From the NCBI RefSeq assembly GCF_900104145.1, contig NZ_FNLB01000006.1, positions 1,323,001 through 1,387,000 on the forward strand: DNA of 64,000 nt. The letters run 5' to 3'. The position numbers were made by a program, and so were the translations under genes. The DNA is from Pseudovibrio sp. Tun.PSC04-5.I4. Lineage in GTDB: Bacteria; Pseudomonadota; Alphaproteobacteria; Rhizobiales; Stappiaceae. This document shows positions 37,961-46,809 of this stretch, piece after piece. Under the pieces are notes generated by a model. It saw only the letters and a program-made list of their open reading frames with translations, searched no databases and was not told the origin of the DNA. Each line of letters begins with the position of its first letter. Position 1 is the stretch's first letter.

Positions 37961-38507
37961 TGGCATACAAAAATTCCATCTCTTCCGCCCAGTCTGTGGC
38001 GGCTTTGTCTGGGCTTTGTGCCTTGAGGCTTGAGAGCCGTTGCACGGTGGAGCCGGCAACAGTGCGTCCGCTCAGGTGGTTGATCAACGTAGCTTCTGCC
38101 CCTTGCACCAGCTTGCGGTGCTGCGTCACCAGATTAGCCTGTTGCTTGTGGCTGAAGAGATAACCGGCTGCCTCATGAATGACGGTGCAAACACGGTCCA
38201 CCACGGGCATATGATCGGCAGGGCGGGTGCTGGAAAGCTCCAGCCAGCCACGCGTGTTCTCATTCATGGTGAGCTGACGGTGCAACGTGCGGCGTAAGCG
38301 AAACACCATGGCGCGGCTGCGGGCGGGCTCTGGCATAAACCCTGCCACCAGTAAGTTGAACTGGGCCAGTATGACTGGTTGATTGGTGATGTTGGGCAAC
38401 ACCAGCTCGCGGGACAGCAGTAAGCCAACGGAGCGCCAATTGATATCTTGTGCGGTGCTGGCGCCATCCAGTGTGCTGCCATCGGGCAACGGCAAAATCG
38501 TATTCAT
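37950..38507 (-). CDS. Hypothetical phage/island protein, 185 aa
   Basis: Strong ribosome-binding site (AAGGAGG) before the ATG. Soluble, rich in Arg and Leu, without a recognised motif (for example PVILAQFNLLVAGFMPEPAR, VDRVCTVIHEAAGYLFSHKQ). It lies in the decayed integrative element next to the integrase, directly after a pseudogene on the same strand, so it is probably an element gene. Function unknown. Confidence 0.6.
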   Translation of the reverse strand: MNTILPLPDGSTLDGASTAQDINWRSVGLLLSRELVLPNITNQPVILAQFNLLVAGFMPEPARSRAMVFRLRRTLHRQLTMNENTRGWLELSSTRPADHMPVVDRVCTVIHEAAGYLFSHKQQANLVTQHRKLVQGAEATLINHLSGRTVAGSTVQRLSSLKAQSPDKAATDWAEEMEFLYASGR

Positions 38508-38516
38508 GGAGCCTCC

Positions 38517-38803
38517 TTAACCGCGACTAAGTTTGTTCAGTGTTTGCTGGCAATCTGCCCAACCTTGCTTGTACAGCTCGCGCAAATCACGGATTTGCTT
38601 GGTGATCGCCGCGCCATCTTCTGGTTAGGAAATCAGAACCGCTTTCAGATCCTCTCGCTTAAGGGCGATAGCGCCAAAGCTGGGGCGATAATATCCAACA
38701 GTTTGTGAGCTTGATGTTCAGCCAGATGCACAACAGGCATCTGACCCGCCTTCAGTAACGGGCCGGTACGGTGAGAAATCAGGGTGAGGTGCGGTGTGTT
38801 CAT
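38517..38803 (-). pseudogene. Small element gene with frameshift and amber/ochre break
   Basis: The start gives NTPHLTLISHRTGPLLKAGQ... LLDIIAPALAL. Shifting frame near 38655 gives IALKREDLKAVLIS, then an in-frame TAA, then PEDGAAITKQIRDLRELYKQ... NKLSRG and a stop at 38517, 10 bases before the next gene's start. The combined product would be about 95 aa. No family is recognised. Confidence 0.5.
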
Positions 38804-39246
38804 GCTCTTCTTCAATGTTTTCGGAAAAATGGGCGTGGGCAGTGAGGAGGGAGGCTGCCCGCGCCTGATATCTGTCGCTCCGAGGGGAGTTAAGCGACAG
38901 GTTTGGGAGCTGATTGCTGCAATAGGAGTATTGAGAATGCGTCGTTTGCTGGCTCATCGACTGAATGTGCGTTGCTTTGTTTGATAATGGATGTTCCAGA
39001 TCTCTCATGCTCACCCAGTTTTGCGAGAGGTGGCCGTTGTAAACGGAAAGCAACCGTGCCTGAGGCCCCTGATCTGCATGGATGGCAATTCCGGTAATTT
39101 CACCCGTGGTGCGGATGTGCCGGCAATAAACTTTGTCGCCTATCTTAAAATGCGGGATCGCCTTGCACAGATTGCGGTGTTTGCAGTTTGATGATCGTGG
39201 GTACGCCCATATTGCGCGGGTCCAGCTCTTCCAATTCACTGATCAT
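38718..39246 (-). pseudogene. Frameshifted hypothetical element gene
   Basis: The N-terminal frame ISELEELDPRNMGVPTIIKL... QGDPAF runs into a TAA. After one base is dropped in an A4 run (39147-39150) it continues KIGDKVYCRHIRTTGEITGI AIHADQGPQARL, a small beta-rich domain (the GDKV...GEITGI pattern is like KOW/SH3-type barrels). The 5' end lies about 90 bases from an IS fragment. No confident family. Confidence 0.45.
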
Positions 39247-39332
39247 TGTCTCAATTTTGGAGAGCTTGACCTGATAAGCGAGTGGGAGCAGTCTTGGATG
39301 CAATGTGCTTTGGCATCAATGGATACACTTTC

Positions 39333-39393
39333 TGTGCGTCTGCAGAGTTTTTGGGTCCAGGAGCTGCGAAAACTAAGCGAGAGTTTGGCTCAT
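39333..39393 (-). repeat. Solo right-end fragment of the A/B/C insertion sequence
   Basis: 61 bases starting TGTGCGTCTGCAGAG and including GGGTCCAGGAGCTG match the inverted right end of IS copies A-C with a few changes (TCTGCAG for TCGGCAG, CTGCGAAAAC for CTGGAAAAAC). No other IS sequence is present next to it. It is a deletion scar. Confidence 0.8.
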
Positions 39394-39715
39394 GTTCTAC
39401 AGGCGCACCTCTTCAAGAGCTGTCCTCTGTGCGGGTGGTTTGATGAGGCTTCATTCCTTCAGTCAAATGCCTACGTCCCTAATTCTATTATTCTATTTTA
39501 TACTATGGGTTTAGGGAGGGGTTTACTCCGCCACATCAAAAAGCCTTATGTCCCCTAGGTTGATGATCTACAAAGCGGAACCATGTTTGACGGGTAGGTA
39601 GCATCTACAGGCCAATTTGAACCCAACTCCGTTGTGTCTGCGTTCCGAGTTCAACGAAACAACTCTCCCTCAGGTTGAAACAAGCTTATATTCCACCGGA
39701 AATCTGTGCAGGGTT
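39394..39715. other. Stretch without recognisable gene
   Basis: About 320 bases between the IS scar and a short unassigned frame. No start signal, RNA or repeat structure that I can support. Confidence 0.4.
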
Positions 39716-39952
39716 TCACCCACACATGGCGGGCACTGAGCGGGAATCGGCGACCACCAGTTTATTCGGCAGAACTCGCATCTGATCATAGGGCGTCGTG
39801 AAAACGGTATTCCACTTGAGCAACCCTCCAAGATCAGGCACTGCAAACAGCCTCTTCCGTCCCGTAGTTATGATACCCAGATCAAGTTCCATCACCAGAG
39901 CATGCTTCTGGTCAGACGTATGAATGAAGTTAGGGATGTCCGCGAGCATCAC
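39716..39952 (-). other. Unassigned 78-codon open frame
   Basis: Reads MMLADIPNFIHTSDQKHALV ... VLPNKLVVADSRSVPAMCG. The composition is protein-like (DLGIITTGRKRLFAVPDLGG) and may be a fragment of a truncated gene, but there is no convincing ribosome-binding site and no family I recognise. It abuts the truncated IS3 element. Confidence 0.25.
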
Positions 39953-39984
39953 ACCCCAAACGACCTAGGCACGGAGCAATCAGC

Positions 39985-40473
39985 TCATGGCCTAGCTCCA
40001 GACAAAGATGTATCCGGGACAAGGGCGAGGCATTCACGACTAAAATCACCAATAATTGCTAGAACTCCAAATCGTCTGCCGTCGGTAAAGGCATCACTTA
40101 CAAAATCAAGGCTCCAGCGTTCATTAGCACGGCTGGGAACCGTCATTGGCCGGCGTGTGCCGAGGGCTCGTTTTCGTCCACCACGTTTGCGAACCTGTAG
40201 GCCTTCCTCGCGATATAACCGACGCAGCTTCTTCAAGTTCATCGTAATTCCCTCGCGTTGGAGCATGACATGGACCCGACGGTAGCCAAACCGGCGGCGT
40301 TCAAAAGCGACTTTCTTCATAGCCACGCGCAAGGGAGCATCGTCAGCGCGAACGCGTTTGTAACGCACGCTAGAACGATCAACATTCAAAACAGAACAGG
40401 CCCGCCGTTCACTCACGTCATGGGTTTTGCAAAGAAAAGCAACTGCTTGGCGTGCCCCGCCGGACCCTACCAC
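39985..40473 (-). pseudogene. IS3 transposase OrfB, C-terminally truncated
   Basis: RQAVAFLCKTHDVSERRACS, FGYRRVHVMLQREGITMNLK and ERWSLDFVSDAFTDGRRFGV (first catalytic Asp) match IS3/IS407-type OrfB. It stops after DTSLSGAR, before the second Asp and the Glu, so it is inactive. Confidence 0.85.
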
Positions 40474-40733
40474 TTTTTTCCATTAACGTCGCGCAGCATG
40501 GCATTATCCAGCATTGCTTCTGCCAATAACCTTTTCAACTTGGAGTTCTCATCTTCAAGAGCCCGTAGTTTACGGGCATCTGAAACGTCCAACCCGCCAC
40601 ACTTAGCCTTATATTTATAAAACAAGGTCGTACTGATCCCGTGCTTTCGGCAAACTTCTGCCGTGGGAACCCCGCTTTCCTGCTCTTTAATCATCCCAAT
40701 GATCTGTTCTTCCGTAAAACGCAAACGCTTCAT
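40467..40733 (-). CDS. IS3 transposase OrfA
   Basis: 88-aa HTH protein: RLRFTEEQIIGMIKEQESGV, CRKHGISTTLFYKYKAKCGG and a leucine-zipper segment ALEDENSKLKRLLAEAMLDN. Overlaps orfB by 7 bases, the usual place of programmed -1 frameshifting in this family. The gene is intact but its element is truncated. Confidence 0.88.
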   Translation of the reverse strand: MKRLRFTEEQIIGMIKEQESGVPTAEVCRKHGISTTLFYKYKAKCGGLDVSDARKLRALEDENSKLKRLLAEAMLDNAMLRDVNGKKW

Positions 40734-40796
40734 ATCCTCACCTCATCTGCATGGTGAATCCTACTACAAACTGGAGGAGTTTATGGGGGCAGGTCA

Positions 40797-41164
40797 CAGC
40801 CGCCAATCGAGATTTACACGCTGTTTCGAAAAGCGAGGAGTAGAAGCTTCGTTCCCACAGGCTTGAGGTGATCATATCGATCCCCTGATCCCTCAAGATT
40901 TCTTCGATATTTGTGTGCTGCTTGGACCTAACTGCCCGCGTCATGGTGAAGATCACCGCATGCGGGATCGTTCAGTCCAGCGCCTCTTCCCGGGACTATA
41001 CATCTAAGGAACTTATCACGGCGCTCAGAATTAAACTGATGCGGTGTCCAGCTACTCGATTGATAACTGAAAAGCTGACCTCGTATGCTGGCCATTCGGG
41101 CGTGGGCAATATCGCCTTTAGTATTGGTGATATTACTAATACACAACCTCTGATATATTTAATA
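40797..41164. other. Intergenic region before the sugar operon
   Basis: About 370 bases. A minus-strand frame at 40738-40956 (SKQHTNIEEILRDQGIDMIT) lacks a start signal and may be a gene fragment cut by the IS3 element. The right part is AT-rich and holds the promoter of the sugar transporter operon (TATATT near 41152). Confidence 0.4.
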
Positions 41165-41178
41165 CAATCGATTACATT
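41165..41178. promoter_or_regulatory. LacI-family operator candidate
   Basis: ACAATCGATTACAT, centred on AATCGATT, lies about 20 bases upstream of the binding-protein start, just after a TATATT -10-like hexamer. LacI-family operators typically have this central CG palindrome. The operon encodes its own LacI regulator (45743-46777). Confidence 0.45.
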
Positions 41179-41194
41179 CTTCAGGGAGGAAGAG

Positions 41195-42220
41195 ATGAGA
41201 TCGAAATATATTGCTGTGCTTCTGGCGTCTGCCGCTATGGTTGGCTCTGCTTTTTCTGTGTCAGCCGCCGATTATAAGATCGGCCTCTCCAACGGTTGGG
41301 TTGGTAGTGAGTGGCGTACTCAAATGATTGCCGAAGCCGAGGAAATGGCCAAAGAGTGGGCTGATCACGGCGTCGACGTGGAAGTTGTTGTACAAAGCGC
41401 CAACGTTGATGTTCCGGGCCAGGTTGCCCACATTCGTAACTTCATCAATGAAGGCGTAGATGCCATCATTATTAACCCGAACAGCCCTACGGCTTTCAAT
41501 CCTGTGTTTGCGCAGGCAAAAGCACGCGGTATTCTGGTTATCTCCACTGACGCTGAAGTTTCTTCGCAAGATGCCATGTACGTGGGCATCAACCATACCG
41601 CCTATGCAGCTGGAACCGCTCGTTGGTTGGCCGAAACCCTTGGCGGCAAAGGCTCTGTAGTCGCCATCAATGGCGTTGCAGGCCACCCTGCAAATGAAAT
41701 GCGGGTTGAAGGCTACCGCGCTGTTTTTGACGAATACCCTGATCTCAAGATCGTGAACGAAGTTAACGGCAACTGGGAGCAGGCACAGGGCCAGCAAGTC
41801 ACACAGAATATTCTTGCAACCTACCCTGATATCTCTGGCATCTGGGTGCAGGATGGCATGGCTGCAGGCGCTTGGCGCTCGATTGCAGATGCGGGTCGTA
41901 TTGAAGATATCGCCGCCACCGGCGAAATCCGTAAGGACTTCCTCGACCTTTGGGTTGAGAATAAATACACCTCCGCAGCCGCTGTGAACCCTCCGGGAGT
42001 TATGGCAAGCGCGCTTAATGTGGCAGTAAATCTGTTGCAGGGTAAAGAATTAAAAGAGCCTGCTCACGACGGAAAATACGGCAATGCTATATATCTGCCA
42101 ATTTCGCTTATTGATGAAAGCAATGTTGCGAAAGTTCACGTAGAGCTGGAAGGAAAGCCTGGTTACTATTCTTACACCAGCGCTCTATCCATTGAAGAGG
42201 CAGCTTCCCTCTTTAAGTAA
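41195..42220 (+). CDS. Sugar ABC transporter substrate-binding protein
   Basis: 341-aa periplasmic protein of the ribose/xylose-binding (Peripla_BP_4) class. The ATG at 41195 follows a strong AGGGAGGAAGAG and starts a signal peptide cleaved after SAA. IGLSNGWVGSEWRTQMIAEA, INPNSPTAFNPVFAQAKARG and WVQDGMAAGAWRSIADAG are class motifs. A large hairpin follows the stop. The ligand is a sugar or polyol, not identifiable from sequence alone. Confidence 0.92.
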   Translation: MRSKYIAVLLASAAMVGSAFSVSAADYKIGLSNGWVGSEWRTQMIAEAEEMAKEWADHGVDVEVVVQSANVDVPGQVAHIRNFINEGVDAIIINPNSPTAFNPVFAQAKARGILVISTDAEVSSQDAMYVGINHTAYAAGTARWLAETLGGKGSVVAINGVAGHPANEMRVEGYRAVFDEYPDLKIVNEVNGNWEQAQGQQVTQNILATYPDISGIWVQDGMAAGAWRSIADAGRIEDIAATGEIRKDFLDLWVENKYTSAAAVNPPGVMASALNVAVNLLQGKELKEPAHDGKYGNAIYLPISLIDESNVAKVHVELEGKPGYYSYTSALSIEEAASLFK

Positions 42221-42227
42221 TAGCTAC

Positions 42228-42262
42228 AAGAGGATGTGGAGTTACCGATTCCACATCCTCTT
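42228..42262 (+). promoter_or_regulatory. Intercistronic hairpin after the binding-protein gene
   Basis: Perfect 13-bp stem AAGAGGATGTGGA/TCCACATCCTCTT with a 9-base loop. No T-run follows, so it is more likely an mRNA-stabilising or partial-attenuation hairpin that keeps binding-protein mRNA more abundant than the rest of the operon, as known for malE-malF. Confidence 0.7.
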
Positions 42263-42281
42263 AACAGGTCGCCGGAATCTC

Positions 42282-43793
42282 ATGCAAAAACTAGTCTTGA
42301 AGAACGTAAGCAAGTCTTACGGCCCAACATGTGCGTTCAAAAATGGATATTTTGCCCTAGAGGCAGGGGAGGTTCATGCTCTCATGGGAACGAACGGTTC
42401 CGGCAAAAGCACACTGTGCAAGATAGTTGCTGGCAGCGTGAAACCCGATAGTGGCACTGTTTCACTGAACGGAAAACCTGTTACTATTACCGGTCCGCAG
42501 GATGCGCGCACGCTTGGAATTGGTATATTTTATCAAGAGCTTAGTCTGGCAATTAACCGCAGTGTAGCGGAAAATATTTTCATATCACAGCTTCCCCTCA
42601 AGTATGGCGTGATTATTGACCAAGGCAAACTTAAGGAAAAGGCAGAGCACTACATAAAGCTTGTCCGCGATGTAGCAGGAGAAGGTTTTGAAGCAGACGC
42701 TGTTGTTGGCGACCTGCGTGCGGACCAGAAACAACTTGTTGAGATACTGAAGGCGCTTGCAACTGAGGCTGATGTTCTCATTTTTGACGAACCGACCTCC
42801 GCGCTGGACCGGTCACAGGTGAAATGCTTTTTCGACATTCTGCGAGATCTGAAAGCAAAAGGTCGTGCGATGATAATGATCTCGCACCGAATGGACGAAA
42901 TTTTTGAGGTCAGTGATCGTCTTACAATAATTCGCGATGGAGCAATTGTTGGAACGCGTCTGAAGGGAGAGACAACCCCAAAAGCCATCGTTGAACTGAT
43001 GGTTGGCGAGCAGGTTAACCTTACTTCGGAGCAACAGACAGACCAGCCGAAGGCGCAGATACCGAGCGGCGAAACGCTGCTGAAAGTTTCCGGCCTGAGT
43101 GGTAAGGGGTTCAAAGATGTTAGCTTTAGCCTGAAGGCCCATGAGATTGTGGGGTTTGGTGGCTTACATGGCCAAGGACAATCCTCAGTCCTAAGAGCGC
43201 TCTTTGGCGCCAACGCCATTACAGAAGGTGGAGTGGAGTTGAAAGGCTGCCCTTATACAGGCCAAACTCCCCGCGCTGGTATCGCCGCTGGCTGTGCCTA
43301 CGTTTCCGGAGACCGTGTTCGCGATGGTGTTATTCAGGGACGCAGCATACTTGAAAACACAGTGCCAGTTCACGCATTCCGGCAAAGCTTGGTGTTGTCA
43401 TCACGATCACGCCTTTCGCCCAGGGCAAAGACTGCTCTGGCGAAACTGACTACGAAGTATGAATCGATACTAAATTCGATTAACTCACTTTCCGGCGGCA
43501 ACCAACAAAAGGTGGTTATTGCCCGATGGCTCATTGACCAACCTGACATCCTACTGCTGGACGACCCGACCAAAGGTATCGACCTTTCTGCCAAATCTGA
43601 TCTGTTCGCATTGATCCGCGAACTGGCTGCTGATGGCCTAGCTATTATACTTTACTCCTCCGAAGATGCGGAGCTCTTGAATAACTCGGACCGAATTCTA
43701 GTCTTCAACGGAGGCTCTATATCCCGTGAGCTTGCTGGCGAGGGCCGAACCCGCTTTAACCTCTATGATGCAGCTTATGAGGTAGCCTCATGA
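42282..43793 (+). CDS. Sugar ABC transporter ATP-binding protein (RbsA type, two ATPase domains)
   Basis: 503-aa fused double ATPase. The first domain has Walker A ALMGTNGSGKSTLCK, signature-region LRADQKQLVEILKAL and Walker B VLIFDEPTSALD. The second has the degenerate P-loop GFGGLHGQGQSSVLRALFGA normal for this class, signature LSGGNQQKVVIARWL and Walker B ILLLDDPTKGIDLSAK. Start chosen at 42282, after the hairpin; the frame is open upstream. It overlaps the permease gene by 4 bases. Confidence 0.94.
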   Translation: MQKLVLKNVSKSYGPTCAFKNGYFALEAGEVHALMGTNGSGKSTLCKIVAGSVKPDSGTVSLNGKPVTITGPQDARTLGIGIFYQELSLAINRSVAENIFISQLPLKYGVIIDQGKLKEKAEHYIKLVRDVAGEGFEADAVVGDLRADQKQLVEILKALATEADVLIFDEPTSALDRSQVKCFFDILRDLKAKGRAMIMISHRMDEIFEVSDRLTIIRDGAIVGTRLKGETTPKAIVELMVGEQVNLTSEQQTDQPKAQIPSGETLLKVSGLSGKGFKDVSFSLKAHEIVGFGGLHGQGQSSVLRALFGANAITEGGVELKGCPYTGQTPRAGIAAGCAYVSGDRVRDGVIQGRSILENTVPVHAFRQSLVLSSRSRLSPRAKTALAKLTTKYESILNSINSLSGGNQQKVVIARWLIDQPDILLLDDPTKGIDLSAKSDLFALIRELAADGLAIILYSSEDAELLNNSDRILVFNGGSISRELAGEGRTRFNLYDAAYEVAS

Positions 43794-44773
43794 TCACCCA
43801 GACCTCTCAACGCTTTGCGCCTCTTGTCCGTTTCAAGCAGGCGTGTGCTTCATATCCGTTTCTGCCGGCGCTCATTATCCTGATGCTGTTGTTTGCACTC
43901 AATGGGATGTTCAACGCCAACAGCGTGTCCTTCAATGGTATTTCCGGCCTATTCAGTACATATTTGGCGCTGATGTTCCTTGCTGTTGGGCAGACTTTTG
44001 TTGTCTATGCAGGAGACATTGACCTTTCTGCTGGCACAATCTTGTCGCTGGTTAACGTGGTCATCATTACTTTAATGAACCAGATGGGTGGCGATGGTGC
44101 TTCGTCCCTTGCTATCATGGGAGTTGGAGTACTGGTCGGCGCAGTCTGCGGCCTTTTTAATGGTGTATTGATTGCTGGCCTCCGATTGCAGGCGATTGTG
44201 GCAACTTTCGCGACCTCCATTTTCTTTACAGGCATAGCCCTTTATGTCCTGCCGGTTGCAGGAATGCCTGCGCCGATGATTTTCTGGCAGACCTATTTCG
44301 GTTCAATCCTCGGTATTCCGTTTGTTTTTTACGTGGTTGCCATGCTCTGCCTACTCATCTTCCTCGTATCCAGAACGCAGATTGTTCTGCGGCTTCTGGC
44401 CGTGGGTGACGATAAGCAGGCGACCTTCCAATCAGGTCTACCGGTAACGGCGACCCGCATCGGCGGTTATGTGTTATGCGGAATTTTTGCCAGCTTTGCT
44501 GCCTTCTGCCTAACTGGCGACACTGCAAGTGGTGACCCGCTTGTTGGCGCGGCTATGACGCTTTCCTCCGTCGCTGCGGTGGTGCTTGGCGGCTCCATGC
44601 TTTCAGGTGGTTTCGGCACAATGCTCGGGTCCCTTTTTGGGGCACTGACCATCGGCCTTATCGGCAGTCTCGTTTATTTCGCTGGCACTCCAGCATCCTG
44701 GCAAAATCTCGTGCAGGGCCTTGCCATTCTCGCCGCTTTGATGATCGGCATTCTAATCAGTCGGAGGAGTTAA
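43790..44773 (+). CDS. Sugar ABC transporter permease 1 (RbsC type)
   Basis: 327-aa membrane protein with 8-10 hydrophobic spans. FVVYAGDIDLSAGTILSLVN and LSSVAAVVLGGSMLSGGFGT are hallmark BPD_transp_2 permease motifs. Start overlaps the ATPase stop (ATGA). It partners with the next permease, probably as a heterodimer. Confidence 0.93.
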   Translation: MITQTSQRFAPLVRFKQACASYPFLPALIILMLLFALNGMFNANSVSFNGISGLFSTYLALMFLAVGQTFVVYAGDIDLSAGTILSLVNVVIITLMNQMGGDGASSLAIMGVGVLVGAVCGLFNGVLIAGLRLQAIVATFATSIFFTGIALYVLPVAGMPAPMIFWQTYFGSILGIPFVFYVVAMLCLLIFLVSRTQIVLRLLAVGDDKQATFQSGLPVTATRIGGYVLCGIFASFAAFCLTGDTASGDPLVGAAMTLSSVAAVVLGGSMLSGGFGTMLGSLFGALTIGLIGSLVYFAGTPASWQNLVQGLAILAALMIGILISRRS

Positions 44774-44774
44774 G

Positions 44775-45746
44775 ATGTTCGGTGTGACAATCCAATCTAC
44801 GCTGATTTTTCTAAAACAACCGCTGGCAGTGGCATTCGCCTTAATCCTTGTTCTGCTTGCCCTTGGCGAGTTACTTTCCCCTGGGTTTACCTCGATAGAG
44901 CAGATCATTCGGCTGCTGATTGTAGCTTCCCTTTTAGGAATTGTATCTGCCGGACAGAACCTTGTTATTCTGGGGGGACGTGAAGGGATCGACCTTTCTA
45001 TTGGCGCAATCGTGTCGCTTACCGTGATCGTCGCGGGGAATCTAATGGATGGTGCCAATGCCAACATTCCGCTGGCTATTGTCGCTACCATCGCGACTGG
45101 TGCCTTTTTCGGTCTGCTCAACGGCGTAGGCGTGACACTGCTGCGCATACCGCCTTTGGTCATGACCCTTGGTATGCTGGGTGTTATTCAGGGGCTTCTG
45201 GTGCTGATCCGTCAAGGTGTTCCTTCCGGCGTTGCTGCCCCTATGCTCGCCAACTTCGTATCCAAGCCATTTCTGTTTGGTCTGCCCGGAATACTCTGGC
45301 TCTGGCTTGCTGTTGGTCTCTTTATGTCGTGGCTGCTCAAAAATACCGTTTTTGGTCAACGTATCTACGCTATTGGGTCCAACGAGCATGCCTCCTATAT
45401 GGCTGGCATTCCGGTAAAGGTGGTTCGTATCGCCGTTTACACATGCGCTGGCATCTTTGCTGCAATTGCTGGTATTTGCCTGCTTGGTTACTCGGGTGCC
45501 TCATTCGCCAACGTTGGCGATCAGTACATGCTTACCTCAATCATCGCCGTGGTCTTTGGCGGAACATCGCTTGCAGGCGGCAAGGGCGAGTATACAGGCA
45601 CAATGCTTGGTGCCATATTGCTCGTTATTTTGCAAAGCATCCTCACGACAATAAATATCGACGAATTTGGTCGCCAGATAATCTTTGGCGGCACTCTCCT
45701 CGTGCTGATGGTGTTCTATGGTCGCGGCAAAGGGCTTCGCGCATGA
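44775..45746 (+). CDS. Sugar ABC transporter permease 2 (RbsC type)
   Basis: 323-aa permease of the same family: NLVILGGREGIDLSIGAIVS, AIGSNEHASYMAGIPVKVVR and LTSIIAVVFGGTSLAGGKGE. It begins 1 base after the first permease gene and overlaps the LacI gene by 4 bases. Confidence 0.93.
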   Translation: MFGVTIQSTLIFLKQPLAVAFALILVLLALGELLSPGFTSIEQIIRLLIVASLLGIVSAGQNLVILGGREGIDLSIGAIVSLTVIVAGNLMDGANANIPLAIVATIATGAFFGLLNGVGVTLLRIPPLVMTLGMLGVIQGLLVLIRQGVPSGVAAPMLANFVSKPFLFGLPGILWLWLAVGLFMSWLLKNTVFGQRIYAIGSNEHASYMAGIPVKVVRIAVYTCAGIFAAIAGICLLGYSGASFANVGDQYMLTSIIAVVFGGTSLAGGKGEYTGTMLGAILLVILQSILTTINIDEFGRQIIFGGTLLVLMVFYGRGKGLRA

Positions 45747-46777
45747 CAAAACCAGCTACTCTCAAAGATATAGCAGAGTGTCTTGGTATTTCGACGGCAA
45801 CAGTGTCGAGGGGATTGGCAGGCGATAAAAGAGTCACTTTTCAAACCCAGGAGCGCGTAAAGCAGGCTGCAAAAAAGCTGAATTACCGCGCCAATGCTAT
45901 AGCCCGTTCGTTGCGCACCAAGAAAACTGGTGTTGTACTTCTAGTAGTTAAAGACATCAAGAACCCCTTTTACCTCGACGTTATGGTAGGTGTTGAAACA
46001 GCAGCAAGATCAGCTGGTTACAGTGTCATGATGTGCAACTGCGAGAACGACAGTTCGCTTGTTACATGCTACTTCGAAATGCTCAAGGATGGACGGGCCG
46101 ACGGCATGTTGTTGATGACAGGGCGCATCCCTGAAGACGTCGTGAATGATCCGTTGTTTGCCAAGATGCCAGTGGTTGTCGCTCTGGAAGCGGTTGAAGG
46201 ACACACTCTGCCTCATGTGCTGGTAGACAACGTACAAGCGGCTAAGGATGCTGTTGGACATCTGATAAAACTGGGACACACCCGCATCGCGCATGTGGGG
46301 GGACCTCGGCAAGAGTGGATGAGTGACCGACGACTTGAGGGCTACCGCGGCGCAATGGTGAAAGCCGGACTACCCATTTTCCCGGGCTATGAGGAAAGGG
46401 GAACGTTTGAGCTGCATTCGGCACAAGAACCCTGCCGCCGCTTGATGAAGCTAAAGAACCCGCCGACTGCAATATTTTTTGCCAACGATGAAATGGCGGT
46501 TGGCTCTTTTCAAGTCTTTAAAGAACTGGGTTACCGCATCCCACAGGATATCTCCCTTATAGGGTTCGATAACCTCTTCTGGTGTGAGGTTTCCGACCCT
46601 CCTCTCACCACAATCAGCCAGCCCCGCACCAAAGTGGGGCAGGAAGCCTTCCAGCTCCTACTTTCTACCATGTCGGGAGAGAAACCACAGGCAGAACCTA
46701 TTGTTCTGCCAACAGAATTATATCTACGGAAATCAACAGCCGTGCCAGCAGACAAAAAACAATCGGGAGAGAACTAA
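45743..46777 (+). CDS. LacI-family transcriptional regulator
   Basis: 344-aa repressor with an N-terminal LacI HTH and hinge (ATLKDIAECLGISTATVSRG, KLNYRANAIARSLRTKKTG) and a C-terminal sugar-binding domain (VDNVQAAKDAVGHLIKLGHT, FFANDEMAVGSFQVFKELGY). Start chosen at 45743, coupled to the permease by ATGA, since the HTH begins there. It probably controls the operon through the AATCGATT site near 41170. Confidence 0.94.
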   Translation: MTKPATLKDIAECLGISTATVSRGLAGDKRVTFQTQERVKQAAKKLNYRANAIARSLRTKKTGVVLLVVKDIKNPFYLDVMVGVETAARSAGYSVMMCNCENDSSLVTCYFEMLKDGRADGMLLMTGRIPEDVVNDPLFAKMPVVVALEAVEGHTLPHVLVDNVQAAKDAVGHLIKLGHTRIAHVGGPRQEWMSDRRLEGYRGAMVKAGLPIFPGYEERGTFELHSAQEPCRRLMKLKNPPTAIFFANDEMAVGSFQVFKELGYRIPQDISLIGFDNLFWCEVSDPPLTTISQPRTKVGQEAFQLLLSTMSGEKPQAEPIVLPTELYLRKSTAVPADKKQSGEN

Positions 46778-46809
46778 ATGACTTCGCTGCAAAAAAAAAG
46801 CGTCTTCGT

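Larger units (their letters stand above)
39985..40796 (-). mobile_element. Truncated IS3-family element (orfA plus partial orfB)
   Basis: The minus-strand left end TGACCTGCCCCCATAAACTC at 40796 is a typical IS3-family terminus. It contains an intact orfA and the first part of orfB. The right part with the remaining catalytic residues is lost near 39990. It is different from the 11.8-kb remnant and from copies A-C. Confidence 0.8.
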
